A stretch of 64,000 nucleotides of DNA, from the NCBI RefSeq assembly GCF_002934265.1, contig NZ_PTIX01000018.1, positions 62,001-126,000 of the forward strand, written 5' to 3'. The DNA is from Actinokineospora auranticolor. GTDB lineage: Bacteria; Actinomycetota; Actinomycetes; Mycobacteriales; Pseudonocardiaceae. Position 1 is the stretch's first letter. Each line of letters opens with the position of its first letter. Under the pieces are notes generated by a model. The model was not told the origin of the DNA, made no database searches, and worked only from the letters and a program-made list of their open reading frames with translations. The position numbers were made by a program, and so were the translations under genes. This document shows positions 10,320 through 18,799 of the stretch, piece by piece.

Positions 10320-11575
10320 GGCTCGTCGGCGACGAGGACGTCATCGCGGGCCCGTTCCGGGTGGCGCTGGCCGCCGCCCGGTGCGTCGGCGAGGTCACCG
10401 AGGCCGCGGCGGAGTTGTTGCGGCAGCGGGGAACCGAGCCCGGTCCGGTCACTGTGGACGTTCGGCACGCGGTCGAGTCGTTCCGCAGCGAGCAGCACCT
10501 GCGCGTCGACGGCGAGGTGCCCGGCGACCTGTGGGCGCCGCTGACCGGCGACTACCGGGCCGCCGACGGCTGGGTCCGGGTGCACTGCAACTACCCGCAC
10601 CACGAGGCCGCCGTGAAGGCCGTGCTCGGCGAGGACGTCGCGGCGGGCGCCGCGGTCCGGTCGGCCGAGGACGTCGTCGAGGCGGTGATCGACGCGGGTG
10701 GCGCGGCATCGTGGTTGCGCGCACCCGAGGAGTGGGCCGCGCACCCGCAGGGCCGCGCGGTCGCGGCGGAGCCTTTGGTTGCCGTGGAACGGATCGCCGA
10801 CGCCCCGGCGCGCCCGCTGCCGCGCGCCGACCGGCCGCTCGCGGGTGTGCGGGTGCTGGAGTTGACGCACGTGCTCGCCGGACCGGTCTGCGGCCGGACC
10901 CTGGCCGCGCACGGCGCGGACGTCCTGCACATCGGCGCCGCGCACCTGCCGACCATGTGGCCCGCCGTGGTGGACACGAGCTTCGGCAAGCGCACCGCGC
11001 ACCTGGACCTGCGCACCGACCCGGCCCGGGACCGGCTGCGCGAGCTGCTGGCCGACGCGGACGTCATGGTGCAGTCGTTCCGCGCGGACTCGCTGGCCGC
11101 CAAGGGTTTCGGTCCGGTGGATCTGCCGCCCGGCGCGGTCCTGGTCACGCTGAACGCTTACGGCCACACCGGCCCGTGGCGCACCCGCCGCGGCTTCGAC
11201 AGCCTGCTGCAACTCGCCACCGGCATCGCCTATCGGGGCGACGGTGCCAAGCCGGTCCCGCTGCCCGTCCAGGCGCTCGACCACGCGGCGGGCTGGCTGG
11301 CGGCCCTCGGCACCATCCAGGCGCTGCACCGCCGCGCCACCGAGGGCGGGACCTGGCACGTCCGCGTCTCCCTCGCCCGCACCGCGCTCTGGCTGGACTC
11401 GTTGGGGCGCGTCGACTCCACCGATTCGCCGGACCCGGTTGACGCCTACCTGTCAGAAATGGACAGTCCATTGGGGAGTGTCCGGCACATCCGGATCCCC
11501 GGCGGCCTTCCTGGCGCGCCCCCGCGCTGGGGCCACGGTCCGCGCGTTCCCGGTTCCGACGAACCGACTTGGTGA
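10316..11575 (+). CDS. Family III CoA-transferase (CaiB/BaiF-like)
   Basis: Enzymes of this family move CoA between carboxylic acids through an aspartyl-CoA anhydride intermediate. The class III signature is visible in the second half: GVRVLELTHVLAGPVCGRTLA (about residue 178), SFGKRTAHLDLRT and NAYGHTGPWRTRRGFDSLLQ, which holds the expected catalytic Asp. The first 165 residues are also CaiB-like but poorer in motifs. Length is 419 residues. It follows chdC through a 13-codon mini-ORF with overlapping stops and starts, so it is likely co-transcribed with heme genes, although no metabolic link is obvious. The substrate is unknown. Confidence 0.82.
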   Translation: MRLVGDEDVIAGPFRVALAAARCVGEVTEAAAELLRQRGTEPGPVTVDVRHAVESFRSEQHLRVDGEVPGDLWAPLTGDYRAADGWVRVHCNYPHHEAAVKAVLGEDVAAGAAVRSAEDVVEAVIDAGGAASWLRAPEEWAAHPQGRAVAAEPLVAVERIADAPARPLPRADRPLAGVRVLELTHVLAGPVCGRTLAAHGADVLHIGAAHLPTMWPAVVDTSFGKRTAHLDLRTDPARDRLRELLADADVMVQSFRADSLAAKGFGPVDLPPGAVLVTLNAYGHTGPWRTRRGFDSLLQLATGIAYRGDGAKPVPLPVQALDHAAGWLAALGTIQALHRRATEGGTWHVRVSLARTALWLDSLGRVDSTDSPDPVDAYLSEMDSPLGSVRHIRIPGGLPGAPPRWGHGPRVPGSDEPTW

Positions 11576-11583
11576 CAGCGCAC

Positions 11584-11614
11584 GACCGGCCCCCGGGAAT
11601 CCCGGGGGCCGGTC
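11584..11614. terminator. Bidirectional hairpin terminator between convergent genes
   Basis: Arms 11584-11598 and 11600-11614 are perfectly complementary over 15 bp around a single central base. The hairpin lies between the stop of the CoA-transferase gene (plus) and the stop of the first subtilisin gene (minus), so it can serve both. Confidence 0.88.
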
Positions 11615-11630
11615 ATGTGCCAACCGATCT

Positions 11631-14600
11631 CTACCGCTTGGTCAGCAGGTAGGCCTTGATGATCGTCTGCTGGACCGTGCCGCCGCGCGAGTCCTCGGCG
11701 GTGGCGCGCAGCGACACCGAGGTCGCGCCGCGCGGGTGGTCCAGCTGGACCTCGGACTTGTCCTTGACCCGTGCCCGCTGCCAGGTCTTGCCCTCGTCGT
11801 AGGAGACCTCGACGTCGAGCCTGCGGGCCCGGCCCTGGCTGCCGTCTTCCAGCCGCAGCGCCACGGGAACGGTGAACTTCCCGGTCGGTGCCGCGTTGTT
11901 CGCGTCCAACCTCGGGGAGAACCGCACCACCGACAGCTTGATCGGCTCCGGGGCGGGTCCCGCCTGCGACCGGAACGTCCACGCCGCCGAGACCCGGGTG
12001 CTCACCTCGTACTCCGGTGCCCGGGTCGCGCTCGCCTCCAGCCGGAACTCGCCCGACGCGTCGCCGATGGGGAGCGCGGCGCCGAGTTCATTGCCGCTGC
12101 CCAGCTCGCGATCACCCTGGAACAGCGCGAGTCTCGCCGTACTGGTCTCCGTGAAGCCGATGTTGTCGCCGCCGTCGCCGAACAGCGAGACGACCGCCAC
12201 CAGGTTCCCGCCGATCCGCTGGACGCGGGTCTCCGCCTGGTCGAACGCGGGGCCGAACACCGCCACGTTGGTCCGCTGCCGGTAGGTGTGGCCCCCGCGC
12301 GGGACGAACGCCTTGCCGTAGAACTGGGCGTTGTGCGACGCCGCGCCGATCAGCAGCGTGTCCGCCGACCACGTCTGGCCGGTCGCGGCGATCTGGTCGG
12401 TGTACTCGTCGCCCGGGGCGAGGTACCCGATTCCGGCCGAGCCCCCGCCTGCCTGGCCCGCCCTCGCCGCGAACACCCGGACCGTCTGGGTGTCGGGGAT
12501 CCGCTTGCCGATCGTGGTCTTGATCGTCGCCAGGTCCCTGGCCGCGACCGACTCGCGCAGGCCGTGCGGGAGGTCGCCCGCGCCGGAGTACGCGACGAAC
12601 CGCGACTGCGTGGCGTCGGCGTAGCGGGCCACCAGCTGCCATTTCACGTCCTGGACGGTGCCCCGGGACCCGATCTGGCCGGTGCGCAGGCCGCCCAGGT
12701 CGGCGACACCGAGCGCGTTGCCCTGGCCGCTGCCGCTGGGGCTGGTGGCGTCGAAGGCGATGAGCCCGCCCGCGGACGGCACCTCCGGGTCCGGCAGCCG
12801 GATGTCGACCGGACCCGCGTCCCGCCGGGTGTCCACGTCCAGGGTCGTCGCCTTGTCCACCACGACCGAGGGGGCCGTGATCAGCGCGGTCGTCTCATCC
12901 CCGAAGTACACGTTGGTGATGAAGTACTCGCCCTTGGGCAGCCGGGTGCGCGCCGTGCCGGTCGCGTCGGCGAGCGCCTCGGTGTGGTAGCCGTCGGCCA
13001 CACCCCACGCGAACCCGATCCAGATGCCGTTGGCCGCGTCGACGCCGCTGTAGCGCACGGTCACGTCGTAGGCCTCGGACTCGCGTTCGACGGCCACCGG
13101 CGTGGCCAGGGCCTGCCCGCCCCCGGTCGCCGTCACGAAGCCGCTGAAGAGCCCGTCGACGGTGCCGATCCGGGTGTCGGCGGTGATCCGCACCGACGCG
13201 GTGCCGCCCGCCGGGACCGCCACCGTGGTCGCGGACAAGGTGACCACGCCCGCGGGCGCGGGCTTGCCGTCCGGCCCCTTGACGTCCAGCGCCAGGTCCA
13301 GGGTCACCGCGGCTGAGGAGCTGTTGCGGTAGGTGATGTCCTTGCTGACCGGCGCGTCGTCGTCGTGCGGCCAGAGCTGCGTGCCCAGGCTCGCCGTGGA
13401 CGGCGAGGCCGTCAGGGTCTGGGTGAGGGCCTTGGCCACGTCGACGCGTCCCGCGCCCTGCTGGAACACCCCCTGCGCCGGGTTCGGCTTGGCCGAGGCG
13501 GTCAGCAGGGCCTTGAGCTGCGCGCCGGTCCAGTCCGGGTGGGCCTGGGCGAGCAGCGCGGCGGCGCCCGCGACGTGCGGGGTGGCCATGGAGGTGCCGG
13601 ACATCGACACGTACCCGGGCTCGGCTGGCTCGCCGATGGTGCCGTTGGCGGCCTTGGCGGCCACGATGCCCGAGCCCGGCGCGGTGATCTCCGGCTTGAT
13701 CGAGCCGTCGAGCGTCGGGCCCCGGCTCGAGAAGAAGGAGATGCTGTCGTCGCGCTCGACGGAGCCGACGGTCAACGCGGACGGGGCGCTGCCGGGCGAG
13801 CCGATGCTGCGGGGGCGTGGGCCGGAGTTGCCCGCCGCGACCACGAACAGCGCGCCCTTCTCCGCAGACAACCGCTCGACGGCCTCCTCGATCACGTCGA
13901 CCTCGGGCGTGTCCGAGGCGCCCAGGCTCAGGTTGACGACGTCCGCGCCCTGCGCCACCGCCCACTCGATACCGGCCAGCACCCAGGAGTCCCGACCGCC
14001 GCCCGCGCCGAGGACCTTGGCGTCGAGGATCTTCGCGCCGTTGGCCACGCCCCGGTACTTGGCGCCGCCACCGGCGATGATCGAGGCCACGTGCGTGCCG
14101 TGGCCGACCCGGTCGACCTGGTCCTCGTCGGTGAAGTTGGCTTGCGCGACCTCACGGCCCGCCAGGTCCGGGTGGGTCTCGTCGACGCCGGTGTCGACGA
14201 CCGCGACCTTGACGCCGGTTCCGGTGAGCCCGGCCTGCCAGGCGGCCGGGGCGCCGATCTGGGCGGTGCTGCGGTCGAGGTCGGGTGTGCGCTTGGCGTC
14301 GAGCCACAGCTTCCCGCCGGGCGCGACCAGGCTCTGCCACGAGTTCGGCAGCGCGGCCTTGTCCGCCGACAGCGCGCGGGCGTCGACCGCGGTGAAGTCG
14401 CGGGTCTCGCGGACACCGGCGGCGCGGGTCGCGGGGCCGGTCTGGATCAGCGGTAGGTCTGCGCTCCGCTCGTCGTAGCCCGCGTCGACCAGGGCGTCCA
14501 CGTCGAACAACCGGCGGTCGAGGGCGCCGGAGCGCAGCAGCGGCACGGCGTCGACCGGGACGACCAGGGTGTGGCCGTCGGCGGTGGTCGTGTAGTGGCG

Positions 14601-14822
14601 GACCCGCTCGCGGCCCTTGGCGGGCACGAACAGTGGCCGCCTCCCGTGGCCGGGTACGACGACCCGGTCGCCGGTGACCAGCGTGACCACCGGCCCCTTG
14701 ACGTCTGCGGCGAGCGGGGAGCCCGCCGTGGCGGGCTCGGCGGCGGCCGTGCCGGTCGCCGTGCTGATCAGGCCGAGGACTAGTGCCGCGGTCGAGGCGA
14801 CCGCGATGGTGCGTCTAGGCAT
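11631..14822 (-). CDS. Secreted S8 subtilisin-like peptidase, tandem copy 1
   Basis: This exported serine protease of 1,063 residues starts at ATG 14822 (MPRRTIAVAS). A Sec signal peptide ends near residue 28 (TAAAEPA). A propeptide follows. Catalytic Asp is at about 210 (VVDTGVDETHPDL), His at about 244 (GHGTHVAS), the oxyanion Asn in AAGNSGP (about 332) and Ser at about 411 (SGTSMATPHVAG). The rest is beta-rich and ends in an all-beta region with IKAYLLTKR. It is the first of three head-to-tail paralogues. Signal, prodomain, protease domain and C-terminal about 130 residues are closely shared, while residues 600-900 differ strongly. Its own promoter block lies about 95 bases upstream. Confidence 0.93.
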   Translation of the reverse strand: MPRRTIAVASTAALVLGLISTATGTAAAEPATAGSPLAADVKGPVVTLVTGDRVVVPGHGRRPLFVPAKGRERVRHYTTTADGHTLVVPVDAVPLLRSGALDRRLFDVDALVDAGYDERSADLPLIQTGPATRAAGVRETRDFTAVDARALSADKAALPNSWQSLVAPGGKLWLDAKRTPDLDRSTAQIGAPAAWQAGLTGTGVKVAVVDTGVDETHPDLAGREVAQANFTDEDQVDRVGHGTHVASIIAGGGAKYRGVANGAKILDAKVLGAGGGRDSWVLAGIEWAVAQGADVVNLSLGASDTPEVDVIEEAVERLSAEKGALFVVAAGNSGPRPRSIGSPGSAPSALTVGSVERDDSISFFSSRGPTLDGSIKPEITAPGSGIVAAKAANGTIGEPAEPGYVSMSGTSMATPHVAGAAALLAQAHPDWTGAQLKALLTASAKPNPAQGVFQQGAGRVDVAKALTQTLTASPSTASLGTQLWPHDDDAPVSKDITYRNSSSAAVTLDLALDVKGPDGKPAPAGVVTLSATTVAVPAGGTASVRITADTRIGTVDGLFSGFVTATGGGQALATPVAVERESEAYDVTVRYSGVDAANGIWIGFAWGVADGYHTEALADATGTARTRLPKGEYFITNVYFGDETTALITAPSVVVDKATTLDVDTRRDAGPVDIRLPDPEVPSAGGLIAFDATSPSGSGQGNALGVADLGGLRTGQIGSRGTVQDVKWQLVARYADATQSRFVAYSGAGDLPHGLRESVAARDLATIKTTIGKRIPDTQTVRVFAARAGQAGGGSAGIGYLAPGDEYTDQIAATGQTWSADTLLIGAASHNAQFYGKAFVPRGGHTYRQRTNVAVFGPAFDQAETRVQRIGGNLVAVVSLFGDGGDNIGFTETSTARLALFQGDRELGSGNELGAALPIGDASGEFRLEASATRAPEYEVSTRVSAAWTFRSQAGPAPEPIKLSVVRFSPRLDANNAAPTGKFTVPVALRLEDGSQGRARRLDVEVSYDEGKTWQRARVKDKSEVQLDHPRGATSVSLRATAEDSRGGTVQQTIIKAYLLTKR

Positions 14823-14837
14823 GAGACCCCCGTCGGA

Positions 14838-14962
14838 GAATCCGATTCTGGGCAAAGGGGAGTGCGGAAGGGGCGCGTGATTCCACCCGTTTCGACAATC
14901 CCCCAGTGGCCACGAAACTAGCCGGCGCCGTTGCCCGGTAGCAATCCGCCAATTGGATGTCC
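14838..14962 (-). promoter_or_regulatory. Conserved promoter and leader of subtilisin copy 1
   Basis: The gap 14823-15208 has no gene. On the coding strand a TTGCTA box (14939-14944) and a TAGTTT box (14915-14920) are 18 bases apart, preceded by conserved GGCGGA. The same arrangement occurs before copies 2 and 3 (consensus GGCGGATTGC, 18 bases, TARYTT). The 5' leader holds GAATCCGATTC at 14838-14848, a near-palindrome also shared by all three genes and possibly an operator. Confidence 0.6.
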
Positions 14963-15160
14963 GGTCGGCGAAAAACCGACCCGTTCGGATGTTCGGCGCG
15001 GCGTGTTTTTCGCCTACTGGGAATGGTGATCACGAGCTGGTAAGGATTTCAAGACCTGGTCCCATCGAATTACTTGGCGGCTTCTGGGAGAACGGGAGAT
15101 GTCCGCGGCCGCGACATTCGTGCCCGGAGTTCCGGCGATTTTCAAGCGGTGGTGAAACAC

Positions 15161-15190
15161 GGTCGGGCCCCGGGGAACCCCGGAGCCCGG
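15161..15190 (-). terminator. Imperfect hairpin terminator after subtilisin copy 2
   Basis: CGGGC-C-CCGGGG at 15164-15175 pairs with CCCCGG-A-GCCCG at 15178-15189 with one internal mismatch. It lies 20 bases after the minus-strand stop. Confidence 0.65.
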
Positions 15191-15208
15191 CCGCGTTCGA
15201 GCCGATCT

Positions 15209-18200
15209 CTACCGCTTGGTCAGCAGGTAGGCCTTGATGATCGTCTGCTGGACCGTGCCGCCGCGTGCGTCTTCGGCGGTGGCGCGCAGGGACACCGAGG
15301 TGGCGCCCTTCGGGTGGTCCAGCAGGACTTCGGACTTGTCCTTGACCCGTGCTCGCTGCCAGGTCTTGCCTTCGTCGTAGGAGACCTCGACGTCGAGCCT
15401 ACGGGCCTTGCCGTGGCTGCCGTCCTCCAGTTGCAGCGCGACGGGGACGGTGAACCGGCCCGTCGGCGCGGCGTTGTTCGCGTCCAACTTCGGTGTGAAC
15501 CGGACAACGGACAACCGGATGGGGTCCGGTTCCGGGTTCGTGGTGGGCTGGGACCGGAACGTCCACGCCGCCGACACCCGGGTGCTCACCTCGTACTCGG
15601 GTGCCCGGGTCGCGGTCGCCTCCAGTCGGAACTCGCCGGACGCGTCGCCGATCGGCAGGACACCGCCGAGGTCGGGGGTGCTGCCCAGTTCGCGGTCACC
15701 CTGGGACAGCGTGAGCTTGGCGGAGGTCGTGTCGGTGTAGCCGACGTTCCCCGCGCCGTCGCCGAACAGCGGGGTGTCCGCGCCGAGCAGACCGTTCCAC
15801 CGGCTGACGAACGGGTACTTCGACGGCGCGAAGGCGGGGCCGAACACGGCCACGTTCGCCCGGAACCGGTAGGTGTGCCCGCCCTTCGGCGTGAAGGCCG
15901 TCCCGGCGAACTGGGCGAAGTGGGCGGCGTCGGGACTCGCGCTGAGCAGGGTGTTGTCCGAGGTCCACCACTGTCCGTCGCCCGTGTTGACCTGCTCGGT
16001 GAACTCGGACCCCGCGGCCTCGTAGGCGTCCCCGAGGAACGCCGAGTCCGACCCGGTGGGACCGACCGAGAAACCGCGGGTCACCAGCGTGTCCGGCAAC
16101 CGCTTGCCGATCGAGGTCTTGATCGTCGCCTGGTCCTTGGCCCGCACGGTGCCGCGGAACCCGCGCGGGACCTCGCCGTCGCGGAAGAACGCGGAGAACC
16201 ACTTGTGCGTGTCGTCGGCGTGCGCGGCGAGCAGACCCCAGCGCAGCCGTTCGGCCGAGACCCGGGGCCCGATCTGCCCGATGCGCAGCGACGCCAGGTC
16301 GGTGGTGCGGACCCCGACGCCGAAGATGCCCGTGCCGTCGGCGCTCTCGGACTCGAACGCCGTGGAGGCGAGGCCGAGGGGCACCGCCGGGTCCGGGGTG
16401 CGGACGTCGAGCGGCCCGGTGGCCCTGCGGACGTCCACGTCCACGGTCTCCGTCCGCACGACCGCGGTGGCGGGCGCGGAGATCATCGCGCTGACCCGTT
16501 GCCCGGCGGCGTCGAGGTTGAGGTGGGCGAGGAAGTACTCGCCCTTGGGCAACCGCAGGCGCAGCACGCCGTGCTCGTCCGGGCTGTCGCCGAGGTAGAG
16601 CTGCTGCTCGTGGTTCCACACGATGGAGACCCAGTTGCCGTCGGACTTCCCGGCGGCGTCGCGGTAGCGCAGGGTCAGGTCGTAGCTCTCGATCTCGCGC
16701 TCGACCGCGACCGGGGTGCGCAGCGCCTGCCCGCCGCCGGTGGCGGTCACGCCGCCGCCGTAGGCGCCGTCGAGGGTGCCGATCCGGGTGTCCGCGGTGA
16801 TCCGCACCGACGCGGTACCGCCCGCCGGGATGGTGACCTTGGTGGCGGACAACGAGAACTGACCCGCCGGTGCCGGTTTGCCGTCCGGACCGTTGATGTC
16901 CAGGCCGAGGTCGAGGGTCACCGCGGCGGCGGAACCGTTGCGGTAGACCAGTTCCTTCGTGACGGGGGTGTCGTCGTTGTGCGGCCAGAGCTGCGTGCCC
17001 AGGTTCAGCGCCACCGGAGTGCTGGTCAGGGTCTGGGTGAGTGCCTTGGCCACGTCCACGCGGCCCGCGCCCTGGTCGAACGGGCCCGCGGCCGGGGTCG
17101 GCTTGGCCGAGGCGGTCAGCACCGCCTTGAGTTGCGCGCCCGTCCAGTCCGGGTGCGCTTGGGCGAGCAGCGCGGCGGCGCCCGCCACGTGCGGGGCGGC
17201 CATGGAGGTACCGGACATCCGCACGTAGCCCGGCTCGACCGGGTCGCCGAGGAAACCGTTGGCGGCCTTGGCGGCCACGATGCCCGAGCCCGGCGCGGTG
17301 ATCTCCGGCTTGAGCGCGCCCTCCAGCGCGGGGCCCCGGCTGGAGAACCGGGAGACGCTGTCGTCGCGCTCGACGGAGCCGACGGTCAACGCGGACGGGG
17401 CGCTGCCGGGGGAGCCGATCGTGCGCGCTATCGGGCCCGAGTTGCCCGCCGAGACCACGAACAGCGTGCCCTTCTCCGCCGACAACCGCTCGACGGCCTC
17501 CTCGATCACGTCCAGTCCGGGCGCGTCCGTGGTGCCGAGGCTCATGTTCACGATGTCCGCGCCCTGCGCGACGGCCCACTCGACGCCCGCGAGCACCGAC
17601 GAGTCCGAACCGCCGGTCTGGCCGAGGACCTTCGCGTCGAGGATCTTCGCGCCGTTGGCCACGCCCCGGTACTTGGCGCCGCCGCCCGCGATCGTCGACG
17701 CCACGTGCGTGCCGTGGCCGACCCGGTCGACCTGGTCCTCGTCGGGGACGAAGTTCGCCTGGGCGATCTCACGACCGGCCAGATCGGGGTGCGTCTCGTC
17801 GACGCCGGTGTCGACGACGGCGACCTTGACGCCGGTTCCGGTGAGCCCGGCCTGCCACGCCGCCGGGGCGCCGATCTGCGCGGTGCTGCGGTCGAGGTCG
17901 GCCGTGCGCTTGGCGTCGAGCCACAGCTTCCCGCCGGGCGCGACGAGGTTGCGCCAGCCGGTGGGCAGCGCGGCCTTGTCGGCGGAGAGGGCGCGGGCGT
18001 CGACGGTGGTGAAGTCGAGGGTCTCCCGCACGCCCGCCGCGCGGGTGCTCGGCCCGGTCTGGATCAGCGGCAGGTCCGCGCGCCGCTCGTCGTAGCCGGA
18101 CTCGGCCAGGGCGTCCACGTCGAACAACCGGCGGTCGAGCGCGCCGGAGCGCAGCAGCGGCACCGCGTCGATCGGGATCACCAGGGTGTGGCCGTTGGCG

Positions 18201-18433
18201 GTGGTGGTGTAGTGGCCGACGTGCTCGCGGCCCTTGGTGGGCAGCACGAGCGGTCGCCTGCCGTGCCCCGGCACGACGACCCGGTCGCCGGTGACGAGCG
18301 TGACGATCGGCCGGTTGGCGGCCTGGGTATCGGTGTTGGGCACGGGTTCGGCGGCGGCCGTGGCGGCCGCCGTGCTGATCAAGCCGAGGACTAGTGCCGC
18401 GGTCGAGACGGCCGCGGTCGTGCGTCTGGGCAT
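15209..18433 (-). CDS. Secreted S8 subtilisin-like peptidase, tandem copy 2
   Basis: This 1,074-residue exported serine protease starts at ATG 18433 (MPRRTTAAVS), with a signal peptide ending near TAAAEP. The complete triad is seen in VVDTGVDETHPDL, GHGTHVAS and SGTSMAAPHVAG, with SAGNSGP as the oxyanion region. It is closer to copy 3 than to copy 1: the last 131 bases (15209-15339) are identical to 18800-18930, including third codon positions. The middle-to-late region (residues about 600-900) has diverged. It is expressed from its own copy of the conserved promoter. The three proteases are probably co-regulated and may differ in accessory-domain binding. Confidence 0.93.
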   Translation of the reverse strand: MPRRTTAAVSTAALVLGLISTAAATAAAEPVPNTDTQAANRPIVTLVTGDRVVVPGHGRRPLVLPTKGREHVGHYTTTANGHTLVIPIDAVPLLRSGALDRRLFDVDALAESGYDERRADLPLIQTGPSTRAAGVRETLDFTTVDARALSADKAALPTGWRNLVAPGGKLWLDAKRTADLDRSTAQIGAPAAWQAGLTGTGVKVAVVDTGVDETHPDLAGREIAQANFVPDEDQVDRVGHGTHVASTIAGGGAKYRGVANGAKILDAKVLGQTGGSDSSVLAGVEWAVAQGADIVNMSLGTTDAPGLDVIEEAVERLSAEKGTLFVVSAGNSGPIARTIGSPGSAPSALTVGSVERDDSVSRFSSRGPALEGALKPEITAPGSGIVAAKAANGFLGDPVEPGYVRMSGTSMAAPHVAGAAALLAQAHPDWTGAQLKAVLTASAKPTPAAGPFDQGAGRVDVAKALTQTLTSTPVALNLGTQLWPHNDDTPVTKELVYRNGSAAAVTLDLGLDINGPDGKPAPAGQFSLSATKVTIPAGGTASVRITADTRIGTLDGAYGGGVTATGGGQALRTPVAVEREIESYDLTLRYRDAAGKSDGNWVSIVWNHEQQLYLGDSPDEHGVLRLRLPKGEYFLAHLNLDAAGQRVSAMISAPATAVVRTETVDVDVRRATGPLDVRTPDPAVPLGLASTAFESESADGTGIFGVGVRTTDLASLRIGQIGPRVSAERLRWGLLAAHADDTHKWFSAFFRDGEVPRGFRGTVRAKDQATIKTSIGKRLPDTLVTRGFSVGPTGSDSAFLGDAYEAAGSEFTEQVNTGDGQWWTSDNTLLSASPDAAHFAQFAGTAFTPKGGHTYRFRANVAVFGPAFAPSKYPFVSRWNGLLGADTPLFGDGAGNVGYTDTTSAKLTLSQGDRELGSTPDLGGVLPIGDASGEFRLEATATRAPEYEVSTRVSAAWTFRSQPTTNPEPDPIRLSVVRFTPKLDANNAAPTGRFTVPVALQLEDGSHGKARRLDVEVSYDEGKTWQRARVKDKSEVLLDHPKGATSVSLRATAEDARGGTVQQTIIKAYLLTKR

Positions 18434-18449
18434 GTGACCCCCGGTCGGA

Positions 18450-18571
18450 GAATCCGATTCTGGGCAGGGGGGAGCGCGAAAGGGCGTGTGATTTCCCCCC
18501 GTTTCCGCAATCCCCCCGGTGGGCACGAAGCTAGCCACCGGCGTCGCTTGGGAGCAATCCGCCAATTGGAT
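18450..18571 (-). promoter_or_regulatory. Conserved promoter and leader of subtilisin copy 2
   Basis: The gap 18434-18799 has no gene. Boxes GAGCAA/TTGCTC (18552-18557) and AAGCTA/TAGCTT (18528-18533) are 18 bases apart, as in the other copies. GAATCCGATTC lies at 18450-18460, 16 bases before the start. Farther upstream, GTATCAATTCCAT is shared with the region before copy 3. Confidence 0.6.
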
Positions 18572-18799
18572 GTCCGGCCGGCGAAAAACCGACCTGTCCA
18601 GCGTAGTGGGCCTAAGGCTATGTGCAGGGGTTCACTTACTGGGAGCGTTACATGATCCCCTGAAGACGTTTCCGTATCAATTCCATGACTTCGTGTCGGC
18701 GAGTTGTTCGGCGCCGGGGGACATTGGTAGTCGTCGGTTGCGCCATTTGTCCCCGGCACCCTGCCCGCCGCCTACCGGCGGTGGAACGGGGGGCGGCAC

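Noticed and set aside
15074..18394. 1,106-codon open plus-strand frame opposite subtilisin copy 2
   Set aside because: It is the antisense shadow of a GC3-rich gene; its translation is Arg/Gly/Val-rich with no domain, whereas the minus strand has a signal peptide and complete catalytic triad. Similar shadows lie opposite copies 1 and 3 and the M14 and S9 peptidases.
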